Shown one piece after another: positions 8,580-18,932 of a DNA stretch of 64,000 nt (positions are counted from its first letter, which is position 1; the number at the start of each line of letters is the position of its first letter). Source of the stretch: Saprospiraceae bacterium (GTDB lineage: Bacteria; Bacteroidota; Bacteroidia; Chitinophagales; Saprospiraceae); NCBI GenBank assembly GCA_016722285.1, contig JADKGI010000001.1, positions 992,001 through 1,056,000 on the forward strand. The letters are read 5' to 3'. The position numbers were made by a program, and so were the translations under genes. Below the pieces are notes generated by a model. The model was given only the letters and a program-made list of their open reading frames with translations. It ran no database searches and was not told the origin of the DNA.

Positions 8580-10064
8580 TCAGTTTGTTTGCTTTTCAAT
8601 AGTCTCTTGAAACTTTTCATTTGATACAATATCTGATTTATCCGTTTTAATATTTTTATCTCCTTTTTTCTTTGCCTCGTCGATTGTCCCAATCAAATAA
8701 AAAGCACTTTCCGGCAAATCCTTAAATTCATCAGAAAGTATTCGTTCACAGCCGTTCAGTGCATCTTCCAAACTAACCTCCTTTCCCTTAATACCACTAT
8801 ATTGTTCAGTTGCGAAAAAAGGTTGGGTGAGAAAACGTTCTAAGCGTCTGGCACGGTTTACAACGTTGCGGTCAGAGACCGATAATTGTTCCAAACCAAG
8901 CATAGAAATAATATCCTTAAGTTCTTCGTATTGTGCCAGTGTTTGCCTTATTTCATGCGCCAAATTATAATGCCTTTCACCAATAATTGCGGGTGTGGCC
9001 ATTTTTGAATTTGATTGGAGTAAATCAATGGCTGGATAGAGACCTTCGCTTGCTTTTTTTCTGGAAAGAACGATTGAAGCTGAAAGATGAGAAAAAGTAT
9101 GGACAGCGGCAGGGTCGGTTAAATCGTCTGCAGGGACATAAACTGCCTGTATAGATGTAATAGCTCCGGCATCGGTGTTGGCAATGCGTTCCTCCAATTT
9201 AGCTAATTCGGTTCCAAGAGTAGGTTGATAACCCAGGCGGGAAGGCATTTGTCCCATTAAACCGGACACTTCCATACCTGCCTGAATAAACCGGAATATA
9301 TTATCTATGAGTAACAATACGTCACGATGTTCGTCATCACGAAAATACTCAGCCATAGTCAAAGCTGCATGACCAACACGGAAACGAGCTCCAGGTGGTT
9401 CGTTCATCTGACCAAACAGCATCACCATGTTTTCAAGCACACCCGCTTCTTTCATCTCATGATAAAGCTCATGACCTTCGCGACAGCGTTCGCCGATGCC
9501 ACAAAACATGCTTACCCCTTTGTTGTGACCAACCATATTATGAATCATTTCGGTAAGTAAAACCGTTTTACCTACACCGGCTCCTCCTAATAATCCTGCC
9601 TTTCCGCCACGTTCTAATGGTATCAGTACATCAATAGCTTTAATCCCAGTTACAAAAATCTCTGATTTTGTTGACCGTTTTGCTAATGGAGGCGGCGATT
9701 GGTGGATATTACGTCGTTCAACTTCGGACGATAAAGGCTGCTCATGGTCAATGGTATTACCAAAAACATCAAACATCCGTCCCATGATATTTTTTCCAAC
9801 CGGAACAGTAAGTTGTTTTCCATCAGTTTCTACCACCATACCACGCGCTAATCCCTGGGTAGGAGTAAGTGCAATACCCCTAACTCGATGTTCTTCAAGC
9901 TGGGTCAATACTTCAATAGATATTTCCTTATCCTTTCCAGCATGTAGTAGTGTATAAATAGGAGGTAAATTATTTTCGAACCATACATCTACAACACTTC
10001 CACGCACAGAAATAACTTTACCTTGGGTAAGAGGAATACTATCAAATTTTAAGTCTGTCTCCAT
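8580..10064 (-). CDS. atpD: N-ATPase beta subunit (catalytic)
   Basis: This 494-residue catalytic subunit is the first gene of the operon. The P-loop is GGAGVGKTVLLTEMIHN, the catalytic glutamate lies in IGERCREGHELYHEM, Walker B is DVLLLIDNIFRFIQAG, and the DELSEED region is changed to a family-specific form near the C-terminus. The 207-base gap upstream is AT-rich and probably contains the operon promoter; I do not see a convincing regulator site there. Gene order D-C-Q-R-B-E-F-A-G, with no delta gene, defines an N-ATPase. These are usually a second, laterally acquired ATPase alongside the housekeeping enzyme. Confidence 0.95.
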   Translation of the reverse strand: METDLKFDSIPLTQGKVISVRGSVVDVWFENNLPPIYTLLHAGKDKEISIEVLTQLEEHRVRGIALTPTQGLARGMVVETDGKQLTVPVGKNIMGRMFDVFGNTIDHEQPLSSEVERRNIHQSPPPLAKRSTKSEIFVTGIKAIDVLIPLERGGKAGLLGGAGVGKTVLLTEMIHNMVGHNKGVSMFCGIGERCREGHELYHEMKEAGVLENMVMLFGQMNEPPGARFRVGHAALTMAEYFRDDEHRDVLLLIDNIFRFIQAGMEVSGLMGQMPSRLGYQPTLGTELAKLEERIANTDAGAITSIQAVYVPADDLTDPAAVHTFSHLSASIVLSRKKASEGLYPAIDLLQSNSKMATPAIIGERHYNLAHEIRQTLAQYEELKDIISMLGLEQLSVSDRNVVNRARRLERFLTQPFFATEQYSGIKGKEVSLEDALNGCERILSDEFKDLPESAFYLIGTIDEAKKKGDKNIKTDKSDIVSNEKFQETIEKQTN

Positions 10065-10270
10065 TTAATGGATTCAAATATTTAAAAAACAAATTTAGGA
10101 AATATTAAGATGGTAAAGGTTACATGTTTTACTAAAATAATTACATTATTTATAAATTCTAATAACATTTTTCATACTATTGAGTTTCAGTTTTATTATG
10201 ATAAAATATAAAATTTGAACACTTTAGTAAGCCTGACGAGCAACAAATTAACCCACATTGTTGCCTGCTT

Positions 10271-10654
10271 TTATAATTGGAGTATATCTGTAGGTGTCAC
10301 AACTAATATCGTCTTGTCCCCTCTTATGGCAATGGGTTGCTTAAGAATTTCCGGATTCTTCTGAATCATTTTAATCCAATCTTCTGAAGATAGATTGAGT
10401 GCTTCAAGATTGATTGGTTCTGATTTTGAATTGAATACATCATTGTCCCGATATATCAGATCTTTGATCTCCATTCCTAAGCGATTGGCAATTTCAAATA
10501 TTTGTGAACCGGTAATAGGTGTTTTTGATATATCTATGGTTAAAACAGGAACGCCAAGTGCTTTAGCATAAACCAAAGTTTGTTTTGCTCTGTTAGAGTT
10601 TTCGATACAGTACAGGGTTATCTGTCGGTTACTTGTTTCGATTTGTGCCATCAT
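10271..10654 (-). CDS. ArsC/Spx-family thioredoxin-fold protein, catalytic Cys replaced
   Basis: This 127-residue protein of the ArsC/YffB/Spx fold begins with LYCIENSNRAKQTL. In family members the equivalent strand-turn reads YxIxNCxxxKKxL, so the catalytic cysteine position is a serine here (NSN) and the only nearby cysteine is four residues earlier. The remainder (GSQIFEIANRLGMEIKDLI, then PIAIRGDKTILVVTP) keeps the fold. It is therefore unlikely to be a working arsenate reductase and may be a regulatory or binding paralogue. It lies 200 bases upstream of the ATPase operon in the same direction. Confidence 0.7.
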   Translation of the reverse strand: MMAQIETSNRQITLYCIENSNRAKQTLVYAKALGVPVLTIDISKTPITGSQIFEIANRLGMEIKDLIYRDNDVFNSKSEPINLEALNLSSEDWIKMIQKNPEILKQPIAIRGDKTILVVTPTDILQL

Positions 10655-11222
10655 TAGTAGTTCATGATATTTGTCTTTGCTATCAAAGATATTTATTCAC
10701 CAGATATTTTTGTTACTTGATAAAATGGGGTACCTCTTTATCGGCACTTATTCCATTATGTTGCTATAAAGATACGGTTAAAAAACTATTTATGTGTAAT
10801 AAATCTTTTATAATAGTTCTGAAGATTGGCTTCATAGGAATCACTTAGTTTCTGACTGGGCACATATTCCGGGCTATTTTTCACCTGCTCTTCAGACGCA
10901 TTTACAATTACTGAAGAAGGGTCCCCGTTTATTTGAATAATTCATTTGGGAGATATCAAAACTTTTTTTCCGGGAAACCAATTGCTGACCCTAATTAGTG
11001 TACGTCTTTTTAATGTTATATCTACTTCGACAAATTGTTGATTTGTCACTTTGTATAAGATTTGACTCGACAACTGAAGTCAGGCAGTAGTTATTAGTAA
11101 ATAAAAACTCAAAATTATTTATTCATGGCTACTGCCAGCAAACCACATTGTGCGTGCCCTGAATGGAAAATGTAAAAAAAGATGAGTAGTTCTACAAACT
11201 GTTTGAAGAATCAGTGTGGCAT
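10655..11222. other. intergenic stretch without recognisable gene
   Basis: AT-rich sequence in which I find no frame with family resemblance and no clear RNA. It ends at the transposition scar that starts at 11223. The stretch from 11466 to 11598 downstream of that scar is likewise empty. Confidence 0.5.
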
Positions 11223-11234
11223 GCCCTAAGGGTG

Positions 11235-11453
11235 CTACCGTTTGCACACAATTATTAATCAGTCGATCAACTCTAACTTTGGAGATAATATTAGAGATAG
11301 GTGCTTGTATTTAGCATTTTTACCCATCCCTTCCCTTAAAATGGAAGGGTGACTCGCTCGCTTGGCCTTTGAACTTATTTCTTAGATTTCGTATGTTTAT
11401 TTATTCCATTTCACATCAAAGAAGCATCCCCCCTGAGAAGTGTGTAAACGGTA
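11235..11453. mobile_element. 219-bp element with inverted ends and 12-bp flanking direct repeats
   Basis: The left end reads CTACCGTTTGCACACA and the right end read inward is TACCGTTTACACACTT, an imperfect inverted repeat of about 16 bases. Immediately outside both ends is the same 12-base word GCCCTAAGGGTG (11223-11234 and 11454-11465). No transposase is encoded. This is most simply a MITE or solo-terminus derivative of an insertion sequence with a long target duplication. The interior has no coding sequence I recognise. Confidence 0.6.
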
Positions 11454-11598
11454 GCCCTAAGGGTGAAAGTCATTAAGATATTCGTCCACGGAGTAGAAAG
11501 TTTTGAAGTGCCAAAGTAATGGCTGTAAGATATTCGTGAATCATAACAATAGAGAGGTTAGAAAAGATATTTATGTGAGCCCGGTGGCCCTCTTCCAT

Positions 11599-13779
11599 TT
11601 AAATGTGCGGGAAACTTGATTTATTATATCTCAGCGTTAAATAAATGCCTCTGCCTCGAGTGGAATAACCATATATTTCATTGTATTTAATATCAAAAAT
11701 ATTTTCGACTCTCAAAGTGGCAGTAAGGTTTTTAATAATGGGATAGCTGATGTCCATATCTGTCAGGGAATAGTCTGCCACTCCCGTTGTTCCTAATGCT
11801 CCGAATGGCCCTGAAGTGGCATTAAAATAAATATCACTTCTTGGCCCTACATATCTCACATTCATTACCAGCGATAGTTTTATATTCGGCTTATAGGTCA
11901 ATCCTACATTGGCTGTACTTGGTCTCCTTACTAATCCGATTGTTTCTTCTTCTTTATTTATGAAAGCTCCACTTGCGAAAAGTTGAACGTGATTACCCTG
12001 GGTATGTGAATTATCGATGTTTGATGGACTGTAGTCCAATTTACCACTTATTAAACTGAGATTGCCGGTTATCCAAAGTTTACCGGACACCTTCGATTGA
12101 ATGGCTACTTCTAATCCCTGATTTGTTTGTTTACCTATATTCATATAAGTTTCTCCACGATAATCTCCGTAATCTAATGTTACTGTTGATTTGCTCTTAT
12201 TCCACAGATACACAAAGTCAATGCTGTTTTGTACAATGGTTTTGAAATATGACATTGTAAAAGTGATGTTATCATTTATTTTTTGCTTATAACCCAATTC
12301 ATATGAAGAAGATGTTTCAGGCTTCAGTGTTTTATTTCCTCTGCTGATCCCTGAAATAAAATCTTTTTCAGGTGCATAAAGTTGATAGAGCGATGGAGCA
12401 TTAAATCCCGATGAGTAAGCAGCAAAGAGCAGTGACCCTTCTCTAACTTTTAGGGATGGATTGACTTCATATGTTAAGTTGTACCCGAATAAATCGTGTT
12501 TAGTATTCCTCACTCCCAAGCCGATGGCAAATGCTTTATATTTGTTGCCGATAATGCTCCCGTCCAGATCAATGTGGGCAAACTGGTTGATGGTTTTCAC
12601 ATTTATTTTCAGACTATCAAGATTTTGAGTTGATTCATAAACCCCAAAAGTGTTGGAATAGAAATAAGTATTGAAAGTCATCTTCTCATGCAACAATCCT
12701 CCCCCCAAAACTCCGTTTATACCTTTCAGTTTAAAATTTGCCTGAAGTTCGTTGTTTGATACATTCGCTTTATGCTTGCCTGTAAAATATATACCATCAT
12801 AAAATCCAGCTATGTTTATTTGGGATGAATCGTCGGTGAAAACGTATTTAAAATCAGTCATTCCACCTGTGTAAGTCACACTGAATTTATTATTTATTTT
12901 ATATAAGCCTCCGTATGTGGTCAGGTTCCTCTGAATTTTAGATATATAATTATCGTCATCGTTGTATGCTCCTTTATCAAGGTCTGTTTTTTGATTCACA
13001 TTTTTGTAGGAAGCGAAAACATCCCACTTCTCATTACTATATCCGAGTTTTCCGAATAAATCCGTTTTGGTAAAACCATCTTTGTCGGTATGATTATGCT
13101 TGTAGTCATTAGGATTGGTTACGGTATCTATGGTAGCATTCAAACCTATTACATCGATATTATAGACTCCTGCGTTCACATAAAGGCCGTCCTTGTTAGT
13201 ATAATTCAATCCTATGTTTTCTGCCAATAAGGATGTACCTGAGCCAAACGTTCCTGATATTATTTCAAGGTCAGTATTTATACCTGGTGTTTTATTTTTC
13301 TTTGTGATAATATTGATCACTCCGCCTATCGCTGAGGAGCCATAAAGCGTGCTGTGAGAACCGCGAACTATTTCTATCCGGTCAATATTTGCCAATGATA
13401 TTTCTGAAAGGTCAATCACATTATCGGTTGACGATGGGTTTGATATTTTTACTCCATCAATCAAAATATTTGTTTGATTACTGTTTGCTCCCCTTGTGAA
13501 AATACTTTGCAACTGTCCTGGCGTTTGCCCTGTACCTACTATGTAAATTCCCTCCTGCTGAGAGAGCAATTCAGCCATTGTGTTGGCACCGGAATTATTG
13601 ATTTGTGAGGTGGAAAGAACGGTAATGCTTCTTCCAACTTTCATTGGAATTTTTTCACTGCGTGTAGCAGTTATGGTTACTGATTTCAGTTCCACGGCTT
13701 TTGTTGTGTCTGCCCCTTGTGCGTGGCTTATTTGCGAAGCCACTAAAATGGTAACGACAAGGATTGCTTTGCGCATCAT
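11599..13779 (-). CDS. btuB: TonB-dependent vitamin B12 receptor (BtuB-like)
   Basis: This 726-residue outer-membrane transporter has a signal peptide (LVVTILVASQISHAQ) and a TonB box-like segment (VELKSVTITATRS). The plug domain includes RGANSNQTNILIDGVKI and IEIVRGSHSTLYGSSAIGGV, and the protein ends in a 22-strand barrel with NIFDIKYNEIYGYSTRGRGI before the last strands, as in BtuB. A cobalamin riboswitch directly upstream on the same strand confirms the substrate class: cobalamin or another corrinoid. Transcription would be shut down when B12 is plentiful. Confidence 0.9.
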   Translation of the reverse strand: MMRKAILVVTILVASQISHAQGADTTKAVELKSVTITATRSEKIPMKVGRSITVLSTSQINNSGANTMAELLSQQEGIYIVGTGQTPGQLQSIFTRGANSNQTNILIDGVKISNPSSTDNVIDLSEISLANIDRIEIVRGSHSTLYGSSAIGGVINIITKKNKTPGINTDLEIISGTFGSGTSLLAENIGLNYTNKDGLYVNAGVYNIDVIGLNATIDTVTNPNDYKHNHTDKDGFTKTDLFGKLGYSNEKWDVFASYKNVNQKTDLDKGAYNDDDNYISKIQRNLTTYGGLYKINNKFSVTYTGGMTDFKYVFTDDSSQINIAGFYDGIYFTGKHKANVSNNELQANFKLKGINGVLGGGLLHEKMTFNTYFYSNTFGVYESTQNLDSLKINVKTINQFAHIDLDGSIIGNKYKAFAIGLGVRNTKHDLFGYNLTYEVNPSLKVREGSLLFAAYSSGFNAPSLYQLYAPEKDFISGISRGNKTLKPETSSSYELGYKQKINDNITFTMSYFKTIVQNSIDFVYLWNKSKSTVTLDYGDYRGETYMNIGKQTNQGLEVAIQSKVSGKLWITGNLSLISGKLDYSPSNIDNSHTQGNHVQLFASGAFINKEEETIGLVRRPSTANVGLTYKPNIKLSLVMNVRYVGPRSDIYFNATSGPFGALGTTGVADYSLTDMDISYPIIKNLTATLRVENIFDIKYNEIYGYSTRGRGIYLTLRYNKSSFPHI

Positions 13780-13980
13780 TGTTGTATCTTTTAAAGATTA
13801 TAAAATCATTAAAAGTTCTTTGCTAAAGATCACAATGTTATTTCTGCAATAAATTTAAGCGAGGAAATGTGTTTTGGCTGATGAATTATGGAAGCAAGAA
13901 AATATATAAAAGCTTATCCAAAATAAAAACACATCATACCTGACTCAAGCTTCAATTCGCGAAAGCATTGTCAATACGGT

Positions 13981-14160
13981 AAAGGCAGGTCTCCTGACTT
14001 GTAACATTTTTACCGTCCTTCCCATTCCGATTGCCCGAAGCAGTGGATTTTTGTTGATAAAAATCTGTGGTTACTTACAGTTGCGCGACAGTTCGTGATT
14101 TTAACACGATTCCCTATTAATTAGCGGTTAAGCAAAACCTTTCCCGGTTGATGAAGAAAT
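13981..14160 (-). promoter_or_regulatory. cobalamin riboswitch upstream of btuB
   Basis: On the minus strand the order is GGGAA...GCGCAACTGTAAG, a pairing region, CCACTG followed by CGGGCAA, GGGAAGG, and AAGTCAGGAGACCTGCC near 13984-14000. The AGTCAGGA-ACCTGCC box and the GCGCAACTGTAA segment are diagnostic of adenosylcobalamin-type aptamers. It ends about 200 bases before the btuB start. Sequence from 14161 to 14438 holds nothing else recognisable. Confidence 0.92.
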
Positions 14161-14438
14161 AAAATAAAGAACTTATAAGAGGGCAATATAGTAAATATAT
14201 TCTAAACCATAATTTTTTGCACGTAAGAGTGTACGCATATCAAATTGCACTTCTTATTTATTCTGAGCATTTGCATATACTTATCAAATAAAACATTGAC
14301 AATTATGTTCACTAATTAAATTCAACAGGATTTTTCCGACTGAATTTATATTATCGGTGTCAGTGATTTTGCAATTCATCTCTTATTTTGTGTATTGCCT
14401 GTCCGGTAATTAAAGATAAGAATTAGCAGTCGTTTTTG

Positions 14439-15662
14439 TCAAGTTGGTTTTGCAAGTCTTTCGATTGTCAATCCTTGAACAATTATACTGAACAAAACGC
14501 AAAAATATGTCGATATTAAAAGTACGTTCTTGGTGTAACTGTCCGGGAGTGATAGAACCAATGCTAATGAAAGTCCACCACGCAATCCACCCCAAATAAT
14601 TATTTTTACATCAGTGTTTGTCAGTTTCAACAGTTTGGGAAATACTATATGTGGTATATAAACAATAATAATTCTTGTAAACAACACAATAAAAATAGAC
14701 AATAGTCCTACCAAAAAATACTTTGTCTCAAAGTCAATGACTATAAGTACCAAGGCAATTAAAATGAATAATATTGAATTGAGAATTACGTCAACTAATT
14801 CCCAAAACTTTTTTACATATTCCTGTGTAATATCACTCATTGCAATGGCTTGTTTGAAATTTCCAACCATTAGTCCCATAACCACCATTGATAAAGCACC
14901 CGAAAGGTGTAGATAATTGCAAAAAGTAAATCCTGCCATTACAAAGGCGAGTGTCAACAATATTTCAGTTTCGTAATGGTCAACGGATTTTAAAAGTAAA
15001 TACAAAAAATAACCCAAAACAAAACCCATAAAAATTCCACCGATGGATTCATGCAAAAATAAATAACCAAAGTGTGAAAAACTAAATGAACCTGTTGATA
15101 ATGTGTCCAACAATGTAATAAATACTACTACTCCAACTCCGTCATTAAATAAACTTTCGCCAACAATGGTATATTGTGTCTTTTTCGGGACATTCGCTTT
15201 GGTCAAAATTCCTAAAACTGCAATTGGGTCCGTTGGTGAAATTAAAGCTCCAAAAATAAAACAATATATTAAGTCAATTTGTATTTGAAAAAGCTGGGTA
15301 ACCCCATAAAATAGTAAAGCAATGATTATTGTAGAAAGTAAAACGCCACCTAATGCAAAGATGGCTATAGGCTTTATTTGTTGTTTTAGGTTGTTCCAAT
15401 TTGTGTGAAATGCCCCTGCAAAAAGTAAAAAACCCAATAGATAGTTGAGTATGATTTGGTCAATATTAGCATGTTCAATGTACGATTTAATATCTTCAAC
15501 AGGAATATGAAGCCAAAATTTTGAGCTGATAACAAATACGGATAAAAGTGTCGAAAGAAAAAAAAGTCCGATTACAAACGGGAATTTAAAAAATCGTTGG
15601 TTTATGTAAGCAAACCCCGCTGATAGACAAATTAGGATGGTGAGAGCCAGGTAAAAGTTCAT
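14439..15662 (-). CDS. CPA1-family Na+/H+ antiporter
   Basis: This 407-residue membrane protein has about 12 hydrophobic segments. Signature motifs are GALISPTDPIAVLGIL, VGESLFNDGVGVVVF (the ion-binding ND pair) and IIIWGGLRGGLSLALVLSLP. It lacks the long cytosolic tail of some NhaP proteins. It exchanges Na+ (or K+) for H+ across the inner membrane. It stands alone between the riboswitch region and an empty 410-base gap. Confidence 0.88.
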   Translation of the reverse strand: MNFYLALTILICLSAGFAYINQRFFKFPFVIGLFFLSTLLSVFVISSKFWLHIPVEDIKSYIEHANIDQIILNYLLGFLLFAGAFHTNWNNLKQQIKPIAIFALGGVLLSTIIIALLFYGVTQLFQIQIDLIYCFIFGALISPTDPIAVLGILTKANVPKKTQYTIVGESLFNDGVGVVVFITLLDTLSTGSFSFSHFGYLFLHESIGGIFMGFVLGYFLYLLLKSVDHYETEILLTLAFVMAGFTFCNYLHLSGALSMVVMGLMVGNFKQAIAMSDITQEYVKKFWELVDVILNSILFILIALVLIVIDFETKYFLVGLLSIFIVLFTRIIIVYIPHIVFPKLLKLTNTDVKIIIWGGLRGGLSLALVLSLPDSYTKNVLLISTYFCVLFSIIVQGLTIERLAKPT

Positions 15663-16072
15663 TTATTTTCTGTCAAAGTTAGTTAATCAGTACATTTCTG
15701 CTTGGTTGTCGCAATGTTTACTTATAATGCGTATTTGTTTTTGCAGTGATGTACTTTTTAAAATATCTATGTCCACAGTGGGCAAAATGTTGAACGAATA
15801 TAAATTTTTTTTGGCAAATAATTCAATACACAATAGAACAAATATTTTATATACGCCTTGAATGGTCAGCCTCTCACAAAAATAGTAGTAAAAAGGGAGA
15901 GAGTAATCATTTTATATGAGGACTTTATAAAAATTATAAATACCTAATCTTGGGCTAAAAATCAGGAAATGTTCAAAGGACAAAATCGATTACCTTATTA
16001 ATAAGTATTCTTATTCTAACACTATACATTGCCTTATGGCTATTATGAAAGCAAATCAGTTTTCAGAATATT
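15663..16072. other. intergenic stretch, nothing recognised
   Basis: About 410 AT-rich bases between the antiporter promoter side and the end of the nitrilase fusion. No frame, RNA or repeat stands out. Confidence 0.5.
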
Positions 16073-17596
16073 TTACTTCTTCTTGAGTTCAAACAGGTCT
16101 TTTCGTCGGTCTTTTAAGTTCTTGACACTTCCGAAAAGATGGAGTTCTCTCAACAGATCGATATCCACATCGGCTATTAAGATCATTTCTGTATTTGCGG
16201 TCGCTTCGGCTTTTATTCCGTTGGCAGGAAATGCAAAATCACATGGTGTAAATACCATTGACTGAGCATACTGAATATCCATATTGTGTACTTTAGGCAG
16301 GTTACCGACACTTCCTGCTATGGCGACGTAACATTCATTTTCGATGGCTCTTGCCTGAGCGCAGTAGCGCACCCTTGAATAGCCGTTTTGGGTATCTGTC
16401 AGGAACGGTACAAACAGGATGTCCAGTCCTTCATCCGCCAGAAGTCTGCTCAATTCAGGAAACTCACAGTCATAACAGATCAGGACCCCAACTTTGGCAC
16501 AATCCGTATCAAATGTTCGTAAAATATCTCCGCCTTGCATACCCCAGATTTTGGATTCATCAGGGGTGATATGGAGTTTTTCATATCTTTCTATTCTGCC
16601 GTCTCTATGACACAGGTAGCCCGCATTATATAAGAGGTCATTTTTAATTTCGGGCATACTTCCTGTGATGATATTGATATTGTACGATATAGCCAGTTCA
16701 GAAAATTTTTCAACAATACTTGATGTGTATTTTGCCAATTCACGGATGGCATCGGCTTCTGACAGATGATTGTTTTCAGCCATGAGTGGGGCATTAAAAA
16801 ACTCCGGGAACAAAGCAAAATCTGAACGATAGCCTGATACTGCTTCAATAAAATATTCTGCCTGCACCATCAAATCATCGAGATTTTTATATGGGCGCAT
16901 TTGCCACTGAATCAATCCAAGACGTGTGATGGATTTCTTATTTGTGGCTTTCTTGGGTCTCTTCTGGTAATAAACATTGTCCCACTCTAGCAATACTCCA
17001 AACTCATTGGAAGCCTGATCTCCTTCCAGATAACCTTTCATTATTTTTGCCGGATGAAAATCATTGGATATCTGAAAATTTAAAACAGGATCATTGATTT
17101 CTTTTCTTTTTACTCTTTCTATGTACTCTTTTGGCGAAATTTCATCTGAATATTTATGATAATTAGGTATTCTGCCGCCAAAGGCAATCATTCTTAGATT
17201 CAGACGCTCGCAGAGCTCTTTTCTGTAATCATACAGTCTTCTTCCCAACCTCAGTCCCCTGAATTCGGGTTTGATAAACACGTCAATGCCATATAATACA
17301 TCTCCAGAAGAATCATGGGTATCAAAAGTATAATTGGCTGTGATTTCTTTGTAGGTATGGTGATCATCAAACTGGTCGTAATCCACTATGATAGATAAAG
17401 CACAACCTGCAAAATGGCCGTTTACTCTCAGGATGACCTGACCTTCAGGAAATCTTTGTATTAAAGTTCTGATCGGTTTTTCTTTCCAATACGAATCGGG
17501 CATATTGGTGTAAGCATCTATCATGGCATTTTTAAGCTCAGGATAGTCTTCTGTAGATAAAAATTTCAACTCAATATTCTCTGTTTCATTTATCAT
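16073..17596 (-). CDS. GNAT acetyltransferase-nitrilase superfamily fusion
   Basis: This 507-residue two-domain protein has residues 1-200 as a GNAT acyltransferase with the acetyl-CoA loop KPEFRGLRLGRRLYDYR. Residues about 225-500 are a carbon-nitrogen hydrolase with the catalytic triad visible: Glu in FALFPEFFN, Lys in RYEKLHITPDE and Cys in GVLICYDCEFPE. This fusion is widespread and annotated as bifunctional GNAT/carbon-nitrogen hydrolase; its substrate is unknown. The coupling suggests acetylation and amide hydrolysis on one metabolite or damage product. Confidence 0.88.
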   Translation of the reverse strand: MINETENIELKFLSTEDYPELKNAMIDAYTNMPDSYWKEKPIRTLIQRFPEGQVILRVNGHFAGCALSIIVDYDQFDDHHTYKEITANYTFDTHDSSGDVLYGIDVFIKPEFRGLRLGRRLYDYRKELCERLNLRMIAFGGRIPNYHKYSDEISPKEYIERVKRKEINDPVLNFQISNDFHPAKIMKGYLEGDQASNEFGVLLEWDNVYYQKRPKKATNKKSITRLGLIQWQMRPYKNLDDLMVQAEYFIEAVSGYRSDFALFPEFFNAPLMAENNHLSEADAIRELAKYTSSIVEKFSELAISYNINIITGSMPEIKNDLLYNAGYLCHRDGRIERYEKLHITPDESKIWGMQGGDILRTFDTDCAKVGVLICYDCEFPELSRLLADEGLDILFVPFLTDTQNGYSRVRYCAQARAIENECYVAIAGSVGNLPKVHNMDIQYAQSMVFTPCDFAFPANGIKAEATANTEMILIADVDIDLLRELHLFGSVKNLKDRRKDLFELKKK

Positions 17597-17963
17597 ATTA
17601 TTATCATTAAAAACAACATTTTTATCTGTTGTATTAGTATTTTAAATTTTTTAAATAGTATTTAATTGGACATGAAGCTTCAATCAGATGCAAATATATA
17701 CAGTACATTTATATCTGAGATACATTGAAGTTATTTATAACCGAACTTTGGTCATTGACTTCTGCTTTAGACGTTTTTTTTTACTAAAACCGAAGATAGG
17801 GAAAATTGAAGAAATTACAAAATCGGAGACTTTCCGGTATCAAATAGTCTATATAAGTGTGGAAATTGATGTTTTACAAATATGGTTTTAACCAGTTTAA
17901 TCTTACGATACTTTTATATTTCAACCCACCTTTTAAGACTATTTAGATCGATGCACCAAAACA
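17597..17963. other. intergenic stretch, nothing recognised
   Basis: About 370 bases, very AT-rich near 17600-17660 (probable promoter region of the nitrilase fusion). Short open frames on the plus strand show no family features. Confidence 0.45.
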
Positions 17964-18932
17964 TTACCGAAGGAAAACCTGATATCCGGTTTGACTTTCT
18001 AATTGCATTTTTACCCTCTCTTTTTCGATCACATCTTTGGTCAAAGGATGCACCTTTATTATAATAGCCCGTCCTTCTACAGAAATATCTTCAACTTCAG
18101 GAGAATTTTTAGAATGTTTAAGAATATCACCTGCTTTTGAAAAAAGAGTAGTCTGGAACTGTGATGCTGAATTAAAATTATTAAAATTCATTGCAAGCGG
18201 GAAAATAATAGAAAACCCCATCGTTATGATCACCATTGTGCCCAAATAAAACCATCTACTATTGCGGTGATGTTGCAACCCCAAAAGAAAAAATACCAAA
18301 ATCGCCGCAAAGGCGATGCCTATCAGATTAGTAAAAAACAATAAAAAACTACCTTTTGCCAAAATCATATGGCCTTCTTCAATCATCATTCCGCAAGCAC
18401 AAAGAGGTGGTATCAAGGCTACTGCTATAGCGACTCCTGCAAGTACTGTAGAGTATTCACTTCTATAATATCCAAAGGATCCGGCTGCTCCTGCGAATAT
18501 AGCCACGCCAAGGTCTCGCAGATCAGGTGATGTTCTGATTAAAATTTGCTCATTAGGTGTTTCACCTCTCAACAATAAACCGTATAAATAAGATATAAAT
18601 ATTGAGAAAACTGCACCAACAACAATAATATATACCATCTGAAAAGTTTCACGCCGCCAACCCAACGCAATTGCACCACCTAATGCTACGATTGGCTGAC
18701 CTAAAGGTGCAATAATCATTGCACCTATTACGGTAGCAGATGAATTTTGAGACAAACCTATAGATGCGATACCAACACTTAATGCAAGCATAAGACCAAA
18801 TGAAACTTTCCAATTGGCTTTAAAATTGAAAAAAAGATTGTTAAAGACTGTTGCACGGTCAGCATAAGGTATGTTCTGAGAAAAAAAATTCTTCTCTACA
18901 AATAGGTCTTTTTCATTAGGATCAATTTCCAC
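17964..18932 (-). CDS. DUF389 (TIGR00341-type) membrane protein
   Basis: This 322-residue protein has five to six membrane segments. The family core is present: SSATVIGAMIIAPLGQPIVA, then GVAIAVALIPPLCACGMMI. The C-terminal soluble part (about residues 260-322) is a small alpha/beta domain often found in this family. The function is unknown; the repeated glycine-rich halves suggest a channel or carrier. It is isolated, with about 400 empty bases upstream (18933-19338). Confidence 0.85.
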   Translation of the reverse strand: MEIDPNEKDLFVEKNFFSQNIPYADRATVFNNLFFNFKANWKVSFGLMLALSVGIASIGLSQNSSATVIGAMIIAPLGQPIVALGGAIALGWRRETFQMVYIIVVGAVFSIFISYLYGLLLRGETPNEQILIRTSPDLRDLGVAIFAGAAGSFGYYRSEYSTVLAGVAIAVALIPPLCACGMMIEEGHMILAKGSFLLFFTNLIGIAFAAILVFFLLGLQHHRNSRWFYLGTMVIITMGFSIIFPLAMNFNNFNSASQFQTTLFSKAGDILKHSKNSPEVEDISVEGRAIIIKVHPLTKDVIEKERVKMQLESQTGYQVFLR

